64,000 bases of DNA from NCBI RefSeq assembly GCF_001677885.1, contig NZ_LOCQ01000047.1, forward strand, positions 1-64,000, in the 5' to 3' direction. The translations under genes and the position numbers were made by a program. Source of the stretch: Janthinobacterium psychrotolerans. GTDB lineage: Bacteria > Pseudomonadota > Gammaproteobacteria > Burkholderiales > Burkholderiaceae_D. The notes beneath the pieces are model-generated. The model ran no database searches, was not told where the DNA came from, and was given only the letters and a program-made list of their open reading frames with translations. Positions 1 to 7,116 of this stretch are shown piece by piece. Each line of letters opens with the position of its first letter. Positions within the stretch are counted from its first letter, which is position 1.

Positions 1-382
1 GCATCGAGCGCTTGAGCTGCCTGGCGAAGCGGCGGTAGTTTTCGCAGAACTGCGTGTAGCCGTAGGTCTGGCGATCGGCATAGTCGGCGCGGTGCTCCTC
101 CCACAGCAGCATCAACGTCATGCCCTTACGGCGCAGTTCCTGGTGCAGGTAGCCATAATCGGGCTGCACATAGTCACTCGCCTTTTGGGCGCCGACCAGC
201 AGGCGCCGCTCCAGTGCCGCCTCGTCCATGCTTTGTACAGTGAGCCAGTCCAGGCCAGCTGCCGCAGCCAGGCCGGCGTACTTCGTGACCACACCTTTAG
301 ACAGGCCAAGTGCATTGGCAATCTGCTGGTGCGACAATTTGGCGTCAAGTTTGAGTCGTAGTACGTCCTTAATTTTACGCAT
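1..382 (-). CDS. istA: IS21-family transposase IstA, N-terminal part (partial at window edge)
   Basis: Reading the minus strand from the ATG at 382 gives an uninterrupted frame of 127 residues to the window edge, beginning MRKIKDVLRLKLDAKLSHQQ. The helix-turn-helix segment (residues about 14-37, LSHQQIANALGLSKGVV) and the following YGYLHQELRRKGMTLMLLWE and YGYTQFCENYRRF blocks are typical of the N-terminus of IstA, the DDE transposase of IS21 elements. The catalytic DDE core and the istB helper gene would lie to the left, outside the window. The gene faces away from the interrupted AAA+ gene. Confidence 0.88.
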   Translation of the reverse strand, partial: MRKIKDVLRLKLDAKLSHQQIANALGLSKGVVTKYAGLAAAAGLDWLTVQSMDEAALERRLLVGAQKASDYVQPDYGYLHQELRRKGMTLMLLWEEHRADYADRQTYGYTQFCENYRRFARQLKRSM

Positions 383-481
383 ATTGATCCTCGGTGCGGG
401 CACGCCATCTCCAGTCAAAAGCTGGGAGCCTACCCGTTCGGTTGCAAAATGCGTAACGTCATCACTGCGCTGTACAACACC

Positions 482-631
482 ATTCCGGCATCGTGACCAG
501 CGATTCCGGTATCGTGACCGCTGATTCCGGACAATGCCCGAAATCGGTCACGTTCGCCCGGAATGGGCGGTCACGTTCAAACGGAATGGCTGGTCACGAT
601 GCCGGAATCACTGGTCACGTTCGTCCGGAAT
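482..631. repeat. Array of seven IS21 terminal repeats (transposase-binding sites)
   Basis: Three direct copies of ATTCCGG(C/T)ATCGTGACC start at 482, 503 and 524, a 21-bp period with the third copy degenerate. Four inverted copies of GGTCACGTTC-N-CGGAAT type start at 546, 569, 592 and 613, with periods of 23, 23 and 21 bp. IS21-family ends are known to carry several such repeats bound by the transposase; seven in two opposed blocks is a large set. Confidence 0.8.
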
Positions 632-645
632 ACCCACTGATCGGC

Positions 646-2001
646 ATGGACGACATCAAGCAGGAAGTGCTGCACCTGGAAGACATGATACGCAACCGCG
701 GCGTGTACAAATCGCACAATATCGACAAGCCCTTCAATGTCATGTTGACGGGCCCGGCCGGTACAGGCAAGACCAAGCTGGCCGGCTACCTGGCCAAGCG
801 GCTCGATATTGCGCTGATCCAGGCCTCGGGCTCGGCGCTGGAATCGGGCTATGTGGGCGGCGGCGCCAAGGCCTTGAATGCGCTGTACCGCAAGGCTTGC
901 GCACGCGGCAACTGCATCATTTTCCTCGACGAAGCGCAGACGCTGTTCATGCCGCGCGGGCGCGGCGAGCGCAAATGGGAAGACGACACGGCCAATACCT
1001 TGCTGGGCCTGCTCGATGGCGTGAAAAGCAGCGAAGGCGCGGGCGTGATCTGGATCGTCGCCTCGAACTTCGACGATGCATCGAGCCAGATGGACGAGGC
1101 CATGCTGCGCCGCTTCCCCGTAAAAATCAATTTCCGCCTGCCCAACAAGGCCGAGCGTGGCGCCCTGCTGAAACATTTCCTGTCGCAAAAAGCAGAAGGC
1201 TGCGTCGACTGGACCGGGCTGGACCTGGCGCAGGTGGCCGAAGTGACGGCCAACCTCAGTCCGGCCCTGCTGGAAACCGTGGTCGAACGGGCCAGCATGC
1301 TGGCGATCCAGGAAAAAGTGCTGATCGATACCGATTTGCTGTTCCGCGCCTTCGAACGCGCCACGATCGGCCTGGCCGACCGCGCCGCCACGGCCGAAAA
1401 ACACCTGCAGCGCGAACGCATCGCCCTGCACGAACTGGGCCACTTCTTCATGCAGATCGATCCCTATTTGCGCGCCGGCATGCCGCTGGCCGAAGTGAAA
1501 CACAAGTCGCACCTGCTCAAGATCAGTACCGAAGCCGTCTCGAAGATCGGCGCGCTTGGCTATGTGCTGTCGTCGGGCGACGACCTGTCGCTGCGCACCC
1601 TGGAAGAACTGGAGCGCGACGTGATCGGCCTGTATGGCGGTGTAGCGGCCGAGGAACTGTTTTACGGCGCGCGCGGCATCTCGGTGGGCAGCCAGAACGA
1701 CATCGAAAAAGCCACCACCCTGCTCGACACCATGGTCAACAAGCTGTCGATGTATTCGCGCTCCAAGTTAGATTACCGCCAGCTGAAACACGAGCACGGC
1801 GACGAGCGCACCCTGGCGCTGGTGGAGGCCAAGGCGGACGAACTGTACAGCTACACCCTGAACGCCATCGCCGACTACCGCGGCGCCATCGAGGCGATCA
1901 AGGTGGTGCTGCTGGAACGCTATGTGCTGTCCAAGGATGCGGTGTTCGAGCTGCTGGAAGAGCATTTGCAGACGTCTTCACCACGATTGCACGCAGTTTG
2001 A
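646..2001 (+). CDS. FtsH-like AAA+ zinc metalloprotease, 5'-truncated by the IS21 insertion
   Basis: An ATPase module is followed by an M41-type peptidase. Visible are Walker A GPAGTGKT (residues 36-43 from this start), Walker B CIIFLDEA (about 90-97), a DEAMLRRFP arginine-finger region, the zinc motif HELGH (about 262-266), and VGSQNDIEKAT, whose Asp matches the third zinc ligand of FtsH. FtsH proteases degrade membrane and regulatory proteins, but here nothing before the LIGMDDIKQEV block survives, so the N-terminal domain and any membrane anchor are lost. The frame stays open upstream to an ATG at 493 inside the IS repeats, so a fusion peptide read from the IS end is possible. The ATG at 646 is the first within gene-derived sequence. 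Probably a broken gene, though both catalytic domains look intact. Confidence 0.75.
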   Translation: MDDIKQEVLHLEDMIRNRGVYKSHNIDKPFNVMLTGPAGTGKTKLAGYLAKRLDIALIQASGSALESGYVGGGAKALNALYRKACARGNCIIFLDEAQTLFMPRGRGERKWEDDTANTLLGLLDGVKSSEGAGVIWIVASNFDDASSQMDEAMLRRFPVKINFRLPNKAERGALLKHFLSQKAEGCVDWTGLDLAQVAEVTANLSPALLETVVERASMLAIQEKVLIDTDLLFRAFERATIGLADRAATAEKHLQRERIALHELGHFFMQIDPYLRAGMPLAEVKHKSHLLKISTEAVSKIGALGYVLSSGDDLSLRTLEELERDVIGLYGGVAAEELFYGARGISVGSQNDIEKATTLLDTMVNKLSMYSRSKLDYRQLKHEHGDERTLALVEAKADELYSYTLNAIADYRGAIEAIKVVLLERYVLSKDAVFELLEEHLQTSSPRLHAV

Positions 2002-2087
2002 TTGCTTCACTCCCCACCACGGTGTTGCCAGCAAGGTTGTCGGATCAGCGGGGCAAAGCCGCGCGTAATCCGACACCAGCGCCAACC

Positions 2088-3770
2088 TCAATCCGGCCCC
2101 AAGCCCAGGTCCGTCGCCACCTGCTGGCGCAGCAGGTACTTCTGGATCTTGCCGGTCACCGTCATCGGAAACTCCCCGACAAAGCGCACATAGCGGGGGA
2201 TCTTGTAATAGGCGATCTGGCCGTCGCAAAAGGCGCGGATGTCCTCGGCCGTGGTCGCTTGCGCGCCGGGGCGCAAGATGATGCAGGCGCACAGTTCCTC
2301 GCCGTATTTGGCGTCCGGCACGCCCACGCATTGCACGTCGAGCACGCCGGGGTGGCGGTATAAAAATTCTTCCACTTCGCGCGGATAGATATTTTCGCCG
2401 CCGCGTATCACCATGTCCTTCGAGCGGCCGACGATGCTGCAAAAGCCGTTGGCGTCGATCACGGCCAGGTCGCCCGTATGCATCCAGCGCGCCGCGTCGA
2501 TCGCTTCGGCGGTTTTGTCCGGGTCGCCCCAGTAGCCCTGCATCACCGAATAGCCGCGCGTGAGCAATTCGCCCTTTTCGCCGCGCGGCACGATGCGCCC
2601 TTCGCCATCGATGATTTTCACTTCCAGGTGCGGATGCACGCGGCCGATCGAGGACACGCGCATTGCGCGCGGATCCTCGATCGCTGTCTGGAAACTGACG
2701 GGCGAGGTTTCCGTCATGCCATAAGCGATGGTGATCTCATCCATGTGCATCAGCTCGATGACCCGCGTCATGACCTCCATCGGACAGGGCGAGCCGGCCA
2801 TGATGCCGGTGCGCAAACTCGACAGATCGTATTGCTGGAAGTCGGGATGATCGAGCATGGCGATAAACATGGTCGGCACGCCATGCAGGCCCGTGCAGCG
2901 CTCGGCCTGCACGGTGTCAAGCACGGCTTTCGGATCGAACCCTTCGCCGGGAAACACCATCGCCGCGCCATGCGTGACGCAGGCCAGGTTGCCCAGCACC
3001 ATGCCGAAACAGTGGTACAGCGGCACCGGAATGCACAGGCGGTCCTGCTCGGTGAGGCGCATGGCCTCGCCGATAAAAAAACCGTTATTGAGGATATTGT
3101 GGTGCGTCAGGGTGGCGCCTTTCGGTGCGCCGGTGGTGCCGGAAGTAAATTGAATATTCACGGCGTCGTCGAATTGCAAGGTGGCGCTGACCGCGTCCAG
3201 GTGCGCCAGGTCGGCCCCGGTAATGCCGTCCAACAGGCAGTCGAAATTGTGCATGCCTGGCGTGGCGTCCTGGCCCAGGCGGATCACATGGCGCAGCTGT
3301 GGCAGGCGGGTTGACTGCAGCTGGCCGGCGCGGCTGGCGGCGATCTCCGGCACCACGTCCTGCACGATGGCCAGGTAGTCGCTGGACTTGAAGCTGGGCG
3401 ACAGGATCAGCGCGCTGCACGATACCTTGTCAAGCACGTATTCGAGCTCCGCGCGGCGATAGGCGGGGTTGATATTGACCATGATCAGGCCCGCCTTGGC
3501 GGTGGCGAACTGGGTCAGCACCCATTCGGCGCAGTTTTGCGACCAGATGCCGATGCGCTCGCCCGGCTGCAGGCCCAGCTTCAGCAAGCCGGCGGCCAGG
3601 CGCCGCACGCGCTGCTGGAATTCGCCGTAGGTCCAGCGCACTTGCTGGTGAGCCACGATCAGGGCGTCGTGCTGGCTGTAGCGTGCGGCGATGGCGTCCA
3701 GATAAGCGCCGATGGTCGCACCGATCAGCGGTGTCTCGTGGGCACCGTGCACATAACTCATGTCTTGCAT
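2088..3770 (-). CDS. AMP-forming acyl-CoA synthetase (fatty-acid-CoA ligase family)
   Basis: This 560-residue protein of the ANL adenylation superfamily is predicted to activate a carboxylic acid with ATP and transfer it to CoA. The P-loop-like motif [16 protein letters not shown], the A5-type YGMTETSP, the [11 protein letters not shown] hinge and [16 protein letters not shown] are all present, and the C-terminal catalytic lysine lies in [13 protein letters not shown]. The start at 3770 is chosen for a GGAG about five bases upstream; an ATG at 3761 is the alternative. It converges with the truncated AAA+ gene and diverges from the hybrid kinase. Family members act on medium- or long-chain fatty acids or related acids; chain length cannot be told from sequence. 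Confidence 0.88.
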   Translation of the reverse strand: MQDMSYVHGAHETPLIGATIGAYLDAIAARYSQHDALIVAHQQVRWTYGEFQQRVRRLAAGLLKLGLQPGERIGIWSQNCAEWVLTQFATAKAGLIMVNINPAYRRAELEYVLDKVSCSALILSPSFKSSDYLAIVQDVVPEIAASRAGQLQSTRLPQLRHVIRLGQDATPGMHNFDCLLDGITGADLAHLDAVSATLQFDDAVNIQFTSGTTGAPKGATLTHHNILNNGFFIGEAMRLTEQDRLCIPVPLYHCFGMVLGNLACVTHGAAMVFPGEGFDPKAVLDTVQAERCTGLHGVPTMFIAMLDHPDFQQYDLSSLRTGIMAGSPCPMEVMTRVIELMHMDEITIAYGMTETSPVSFQTAIEDPRAMRVSSIGRVHPHLEVKIIDGEGRIVPRGEKGELLTRGYSVMQGYWGDPDKTAEAIDAARWMHTGDLAVIDANGFCSIVGRSKDMVIRGGENIYPREVEEFLYRHPGVLDVQCVGVPDAKYGEELCACIILRPGAQATTAEDIRAFCDGQIAYYKIPRYVRFVGEFPMTVTGKIQKYLLRQQVATDLGLGPD

Positions 3771-3982
3771 ACCGTCTCCAGGCAGGGTGGCGCGACGCGC
3801 TCTTGTATTGACGAAAATAAGAAAAATTATAGCCCCATCGCCAGCTGGCATGCGGCGCTGTTGTCAAAGTGCCAAAAAGCAGCGCACGGCTGCAAGCGTT
3901 GATGATGCAAGCAATCAAGCTCATGTAAAATATTTGCATGCCGGCCCGGGATGCTGGATATCGTCTTCCACCTGGCTTGCTT

Positions 3983-5587
3983 ATGACTCAAGAAACTCCG
4001 CGCATTTCCGTTCTGCTCATCGATGACGAAGCCATCGCGCTCGACCTGATCGCCCATGGCCTCGAACGCGAGGCCGACGTCACCCTGCGCTACGATCCGC
4101 GCTCGGAAATGGCGGTAGCCCTGGCGCGCGAAACGGCCGCCACCATCGTGCTGGTCGACCTGCGCATGCCGGGCGCGGACGGTTTTGACGTGATCCGCAT
4201 GCTGCGCGGCGACCCGGCCACCGAACATATCCCGGTGGTGCTGCTGTCGTCCGAAGACGACCCGTCGATCAAGGTCAAGGCCTTTGCCACCGGCGCCAAC
4301 GATTATCTGGTGAAGTGGCCCGATCCGCGCGAACTGCTGGCGCGCGTGCGCTATCACAGCGCCGCCTATATCGCCCGCCAGCAGCGCGATGCGGCGTTTA
4401 TCTCCTTGCGGCTGAGCCAGGAAGAGCTGGCCGTGAGCCAGTCGGCGCTGCACCAGGCGCAAAAAATGGAAGCCATCGGCCAGCTGACGGGCGGCGTGGC
4501 CCACGATTTCAACAATGTGCTGCAAATCATCGGCGGCAACCTGCAACTGATCAAGCTGCTGGGCGGCGTCAGCGAGAAGGCCAGCAGCCGCATCGAGGTG
4601 GCGCTGGCCGGCGTGGAACGGGGCGCCAAGCTGTCGGCCCACCTGCTGGCGTTTGCACGGCGCCAGCCGCTGCAGGCGCAACTGATCAATCCGGGCAAGG
4701 TGCTGCGCGACATGGGCGACATGATACGCCGCCTGCTCGACCCGCGCGCCGTGATCGACACCGATATCGAACACGGCCTGTGGAGCACCATGGTCGACGC
4801 CAACCAGCTCAACAACGTGCTGCTGAACCTGGCCATCAATGCGCGCGACGCGATGGCGGCCGGCGGCACCCTGACCATGCGCGCACGCAATATCAAGGCC
4901 GGCGCGATGCAACTGCCCGAAGTGGGCAATGGCGACTATGTGATGCTGGAAATTGCCGACACCGGGGTCGGCATGGAAGAGGCCGTGCTGCAGCGCGCCT
5001 TCGAGCCGTTCTTTACCACCAAACCGACCGGCCAGGGCACGGGCCTGGGCCTGAGCATGGCGTATGGCTTCGTCAAGCAGTCCGGCGGCGAGATCATCCT
5101 CAAGAGCGAAGCGGGAGTCGGCACCAGCGTGAAGATTTTCCTGCTGCGCAGCGAACAGGAGGCGCTGCTGGTCGAGGAGCCGCCGGTAGTGCCCCTGACG
5201 CGCGGCCTGGAAACGATTTTGGTGGTGGAAGACGAGGAGGAAGTGCGCCGCTCCACCGTCGAGCTGTTGTCGGCCCTGGGCTACAAGGTGCTGCAGGCGG
5301 CCCATGCGGGCGCGGCGCTGAACCTGGTGCGCTCGGGCATCCCGATCGACCTGGTGTTTACGGACGTCATCATGCCGGGCGAAATCAGCAGCCTGCAATT
5401 GAGCGAGGCGGTGCGCGAACACCTGCCCGACACGCAGATCCTGTTTACCTCGGGCTATGCGGAAGGCGTGCTGGCCCATGAAGGACGGCTCGATCCCGGC
5501 GTCAACCTGCTGCAGAAACCGTACACACCCGATGTGCTCAGCAGCCGCCTGCGGCAGTTGCTGCGGCGTCGCAAGGCGGCAAATTAA
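3983..5587 (+). CDS. Hybrid sensor histidine kinase: REC-HisKA-HATPase-REC, soluble
   Basis: This 534-residue cytoplasmic signalling protein has no membrane segment. The N-terminal receiver (about 8-125) has an acidic pair at D14/D15 and phospho-acceptor D59 in LVDLRMPG. The H-box GGVAHDFNNVLQ carries H174, the N-box is LNLAINARDA (281-290), and the G boxes are ADTGVGM and GQGTGLGLS. A second receiver (about 411-525) has D461 in VFTDVIMPG. Input is presumably phosphorylation of the first receiver, relayed to the kinase core. No output regulator is adjacent. The stop TAA lies inside the duplicated target of the neighbouring IS1595 element, so the insertion left this gene intact. An ATG at 3938 would add 15 residues. 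Confidence 0.88.
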   Translation: MTQETPRISVLLIDDEAIALDLIAHGLEREADVTLRYDPRSEMAVALARETAATIVLVDLRMPGADGFDVIRMLRGDPATEHIPVVLLSSEDDPSIKVKAFATGANDYLVKWPDPRELLARVRYHSAAYIARQQRDAAFISLRLSQEELAVSQSALHQAQKMEAIGQLTGGVAHDFNNVLQIIGGNLQLIKLLGGVSEKASSRIEVALAGVERGAKLSAHLLAFARRQPLQAQLINPGKVLRDMGDMIRRLLDPRAVIDTDIEHGLWSTMVDANQLNNVLLNLAINARDAMAAGGTLTMRARNIKAGAMQLPEVGNGDYVMLEIADTGVGMEEAVLQRAFEPFFTTKPTGQGTGLGLSMAYGFVKQSGGEIILKSEAGVGTSVKIFLLRSEQEALLVEEPPVVPLTRGLETILVVEDEEEVRRSTVELLSALGYKVLQAAHAGAALNLVRSGIPIDLVFTDVIMPGEISSLQLSEAVREHLPDTQILFTSGYAEGVLAHEGRLDPGVNLLQKPYTPDVLSSRLRQLLRRRKAAN

Positions 5588-5589
5588 TA
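5582..5589. repeat. Target site duplication, left copy (IS1595-family insertion)
   Basis: AATTAATA directly abuts the left inverted repeat at 5590 and is repeated exactly at 6643-6650. Eight base pairs is the usual duplication for IS1595-family elements. Confidence 0.9.
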
Positions 5590-6642
5590 GGCTATGTCAC
5601 CATCAAATGTGGGAACGTCCCCAAAGTGGCCCTGAGCAAGCTTTCGGGGGACAATATTCTTTTGGCGTCGAGTATCCAGCGCCAGCCCAGGTAGTTGGGC
5701 AGGTAGCGCGTGGCCACGCCATGAAAGGCGCGCAGCCAGCCGCGCAGCCGGCTGTGATAGGCGTTGACGTTCTGCACATGCACCGTGCCGCGCACGCGGA
5801 TGCCGGCCCGCAAGTTGACCGCCGCATGTTCGATGCCGATTTCCCTGGCAAAAGCGGGATAGGCAGGATGGCCATCGCTGACCAATAAAATGTCACGGTC
5901 GATCACCGGCGGCAGGCAGGCATGCAGTGTGGCCTTGGTCAGCCGGCCCATGCCGGCGACGAAATCGACGGTTTGGCCGGTGCGGTCGCGCGCCACCAGC
6001 ACGCACATCTGCTCGTTGGAAATGCCACGCTGGCTGGCGCGGCCACCGCGCTGGCGTGCCGGCCGCGTCATGTGTCTTGAACCTTTTTGCGACTCCAGCA
6101 GATACATGTCGTCGGCCTCGGTGATGCCGTGCAGGCAGCGTGGCCGGTCGGTCTTGGCCAGTGCCAGGAAGCGGTGGCGCCAGCGAAAGCTGGTGTTGCG
6201 ATGAATAGTCACTTGCGCGGCGGCCTTGCGCACCGAAAACGAGTTGAGCAGGCAATCGGCATAGGCCAGCCAGCGTTCCTTGTGGTGCAGGTGCGCCAGC
6301 GGCGTACCTGTCAACGCGTTGAAAGTTTTGCGGCAGGGCACGCAGCGATAGCGCTGCAGGCCGTGGGCCTGGCCATGCCGGTGGAAATGTGTCGATAAAC
6401 ATGCCGGACAATGCAGTTGCGCCTGCGCTGTCTGCTCGATCAGGGTGGCGGCCGCAACCTGTGGCGCGCTGGTGCGCAACAGATCGCCGCTGGCAAGGCG
6501 CTGGCGGTGCGACAGTTGCGGGAATTGCCTGGCGAAGGCCTGCCACTGGGCGGTGTCCATGATCGGCTCCTTGAAAGGCAATACCTGACCAGTTAGAGCG
6601 CAGAAATTTCACGGCGTTCCCACCGTTTTCGCTGACATAGCC
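5590..6642 (-). mobile_element. Complete IS1595-family (ISXO2-like) insertion sequence, 1053 bp
   Basis: Both ends can be read. The left end starts GGCTATGTCA at 5590, and the right end read inward from 6642 also starts GGCTATGTCA; both share TGGGAACG eight bases before base 28, giving 22 matches in 28. An exact 8-bp duplication (AATTAATA) flanks the element. One intact transposase gene lies inside. The element sits in what was an approximately 11-bp spacer between two convergent signalling genes, so neither is broken. The exact duplication and intact frame suggest a recent insertion. Confidence 0.93.
5592..6560 (-). CDS. IS1595-family transposase
   Basis: The protein has 322 residues. The N-terminal zinc ribbon has CPAC (C51, C54) and CVPC (C73, C76), followed by an ISXO2-type DDE-like nuclease core with EADDMYLLESQKGSR, LLVSDGHPAY and the YHSRLRGWLRAFHGVAT block. 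ATG 6560 is chosen because AAGGAG lies seven bases upstream; a TTG at 6581 would add seven residues. The stop codon falls within the left terminal inverted repeat. The frame is intact, so the element may be active. Confidence 0.9.
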   Translation of the reverse strand: MDTAQWQAFARQFPQLSHRQRLASGDLLRTSAPQVAAATLIEQTAQAQLHCPACLSTHFHRHGQAHGLQRYRCVPCRKTFNALTGTPLAHLHHKERWLAYADCLLNSFSVRKAAAQVTIHRNTSFRWRHRFLALAKTDRPRCLHGITEADDMYLLESQKGSRHMTRPARQRGGRASQRGISNEQMCVLVARDRTGQTVDFVAGMGRLTKATLHACLPPVIDRDILLVSDGHPAYPAFAREIGIEHAAVNLRAGIRVRGTVHVQNVNAYHSRLRGWLRAFHGVATRYLPNYLGWRWILDAKRILSPESLLRATLGTFPHLMVT

Positions 6643-6650
6643 AATTAATA
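6643..6650. repeat. Target site duplication, right copy (IS1595-family insertion)
   Basis: AATTAATA follows the right inverted repeat and matches 5582-5589 exactly. Confidence 0.9.
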
Positions 6651-6651
6651 C

Positions 6652-7107
6652 TTATTGCGGCCGGATATAGCGGTGCGACCCTGGCGGCGGTTCATTCAAC
6701 ACCGCCCAGAAGATGCCCAGATCGGCAATCGCGCGCACGAATTCCTCGAAATCGACGGGCTTGACGACATAGGCGTTCACGCCCAGCTCGTAGCTGCGCA
6801 ACAGGTCCTGCTCTTCCTTGGACGAGGTCAGCATCACCACCGGGATGCTGCGCAGCGCCGGCGTATTGCGAATTTCCTTCAGCACTTCCAGGCCGTCGAT
6901 TTTCGGCAACTTCAGGTCGAGCAGCACCACGGCCGGATTGCCGACCTCGCGCGCGGTGTACTGTTCGCGGCACAGCAGATAGTCGAGCGCTTCGGCGCCG
7001 TCGCGGGCAATGATGACCTCGTTGGCCAGCTGGCTCTTGGCCAGGGCGATCAGGGTCAGCTCCAGGTCATGCGGATTATCTTCGACCAGTAAAATGGGTT
7101 TTAACAT
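6652..7107 (-). CDS. Rcp1-type single-domain response regulator, partner of the bacteriophytochrome
   Basis: This 151-residue stand-alone receiver has acidic pocket E9/D10, phospho-acceptor D64 in VVLLDLKLPKIDG, the switch region VMLTSSKEE and the conserved lysine in VVKPVDFEEF. The insertion after the first helix and the LDLKLPK block are typical of Rcp1/CheY-like regulators encoded beside phytochromes. It starts nine bases after the bphP stop on the same strand, so the two are almost certainly co-transcribed and form a light-responsive phosphorelay. It has no DNA-binding or enzymatic output domain, so the next step in the pathway is unknown. Its stop codon is nine bases from the IS1595 element. 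Confidence 0.88.
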   Translation of the reverse strand: MLKPILLVEDNPHDLELTLIALAKSQLANEVIIARDGAEALDYLLCREQYTAREVGNPAVVLLDLKLPKIDGLEVLKEIRNTPALRSIPVVMLTSSKEEQDLLRSYELGVNAYVVKPVDFEEFVRAIADLGIFWAVLNEPPPGSHRYIRPQ

Positions 7108-7116
7108 AGGCTAACC

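Larger units (their letters stand above)
1..636 (-). mobile_element. IS21-family insertion sequence, one end only (continues beyond the left edge)
   Basis: The element is recognised from the istA-type transposase gene on the minus strand (1-382) and the array of about 20-bp repeats between 482 and 631, which is typical of IS21-family ends where IstA binds. The inner end is inferred at 636: read on the minus strand it begins TGGGTATTCC, matching the 5'-TG...CA-3' ends of this family, and coding sequence of the interrupted AAA+ gene resumes right after it. The other end and the target duplication lie outside the window, so the exact boundary is not proven. Confidence 0.8.

Noticed and set aside
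482..631. Possible CRISPR-like short repeat array at the left edge
   Set aside because: Repeats are adjacent with no unique spacers, occur in both orientations and lie at an IS21 end, so they are transposase-binding repeats.
3827..5479. Minus-strand open frame of about 550 codons opposite the hybrid kinase
   Set aside because: Antisense shadow; the plus-strand kinase motifs are continuous and in order.
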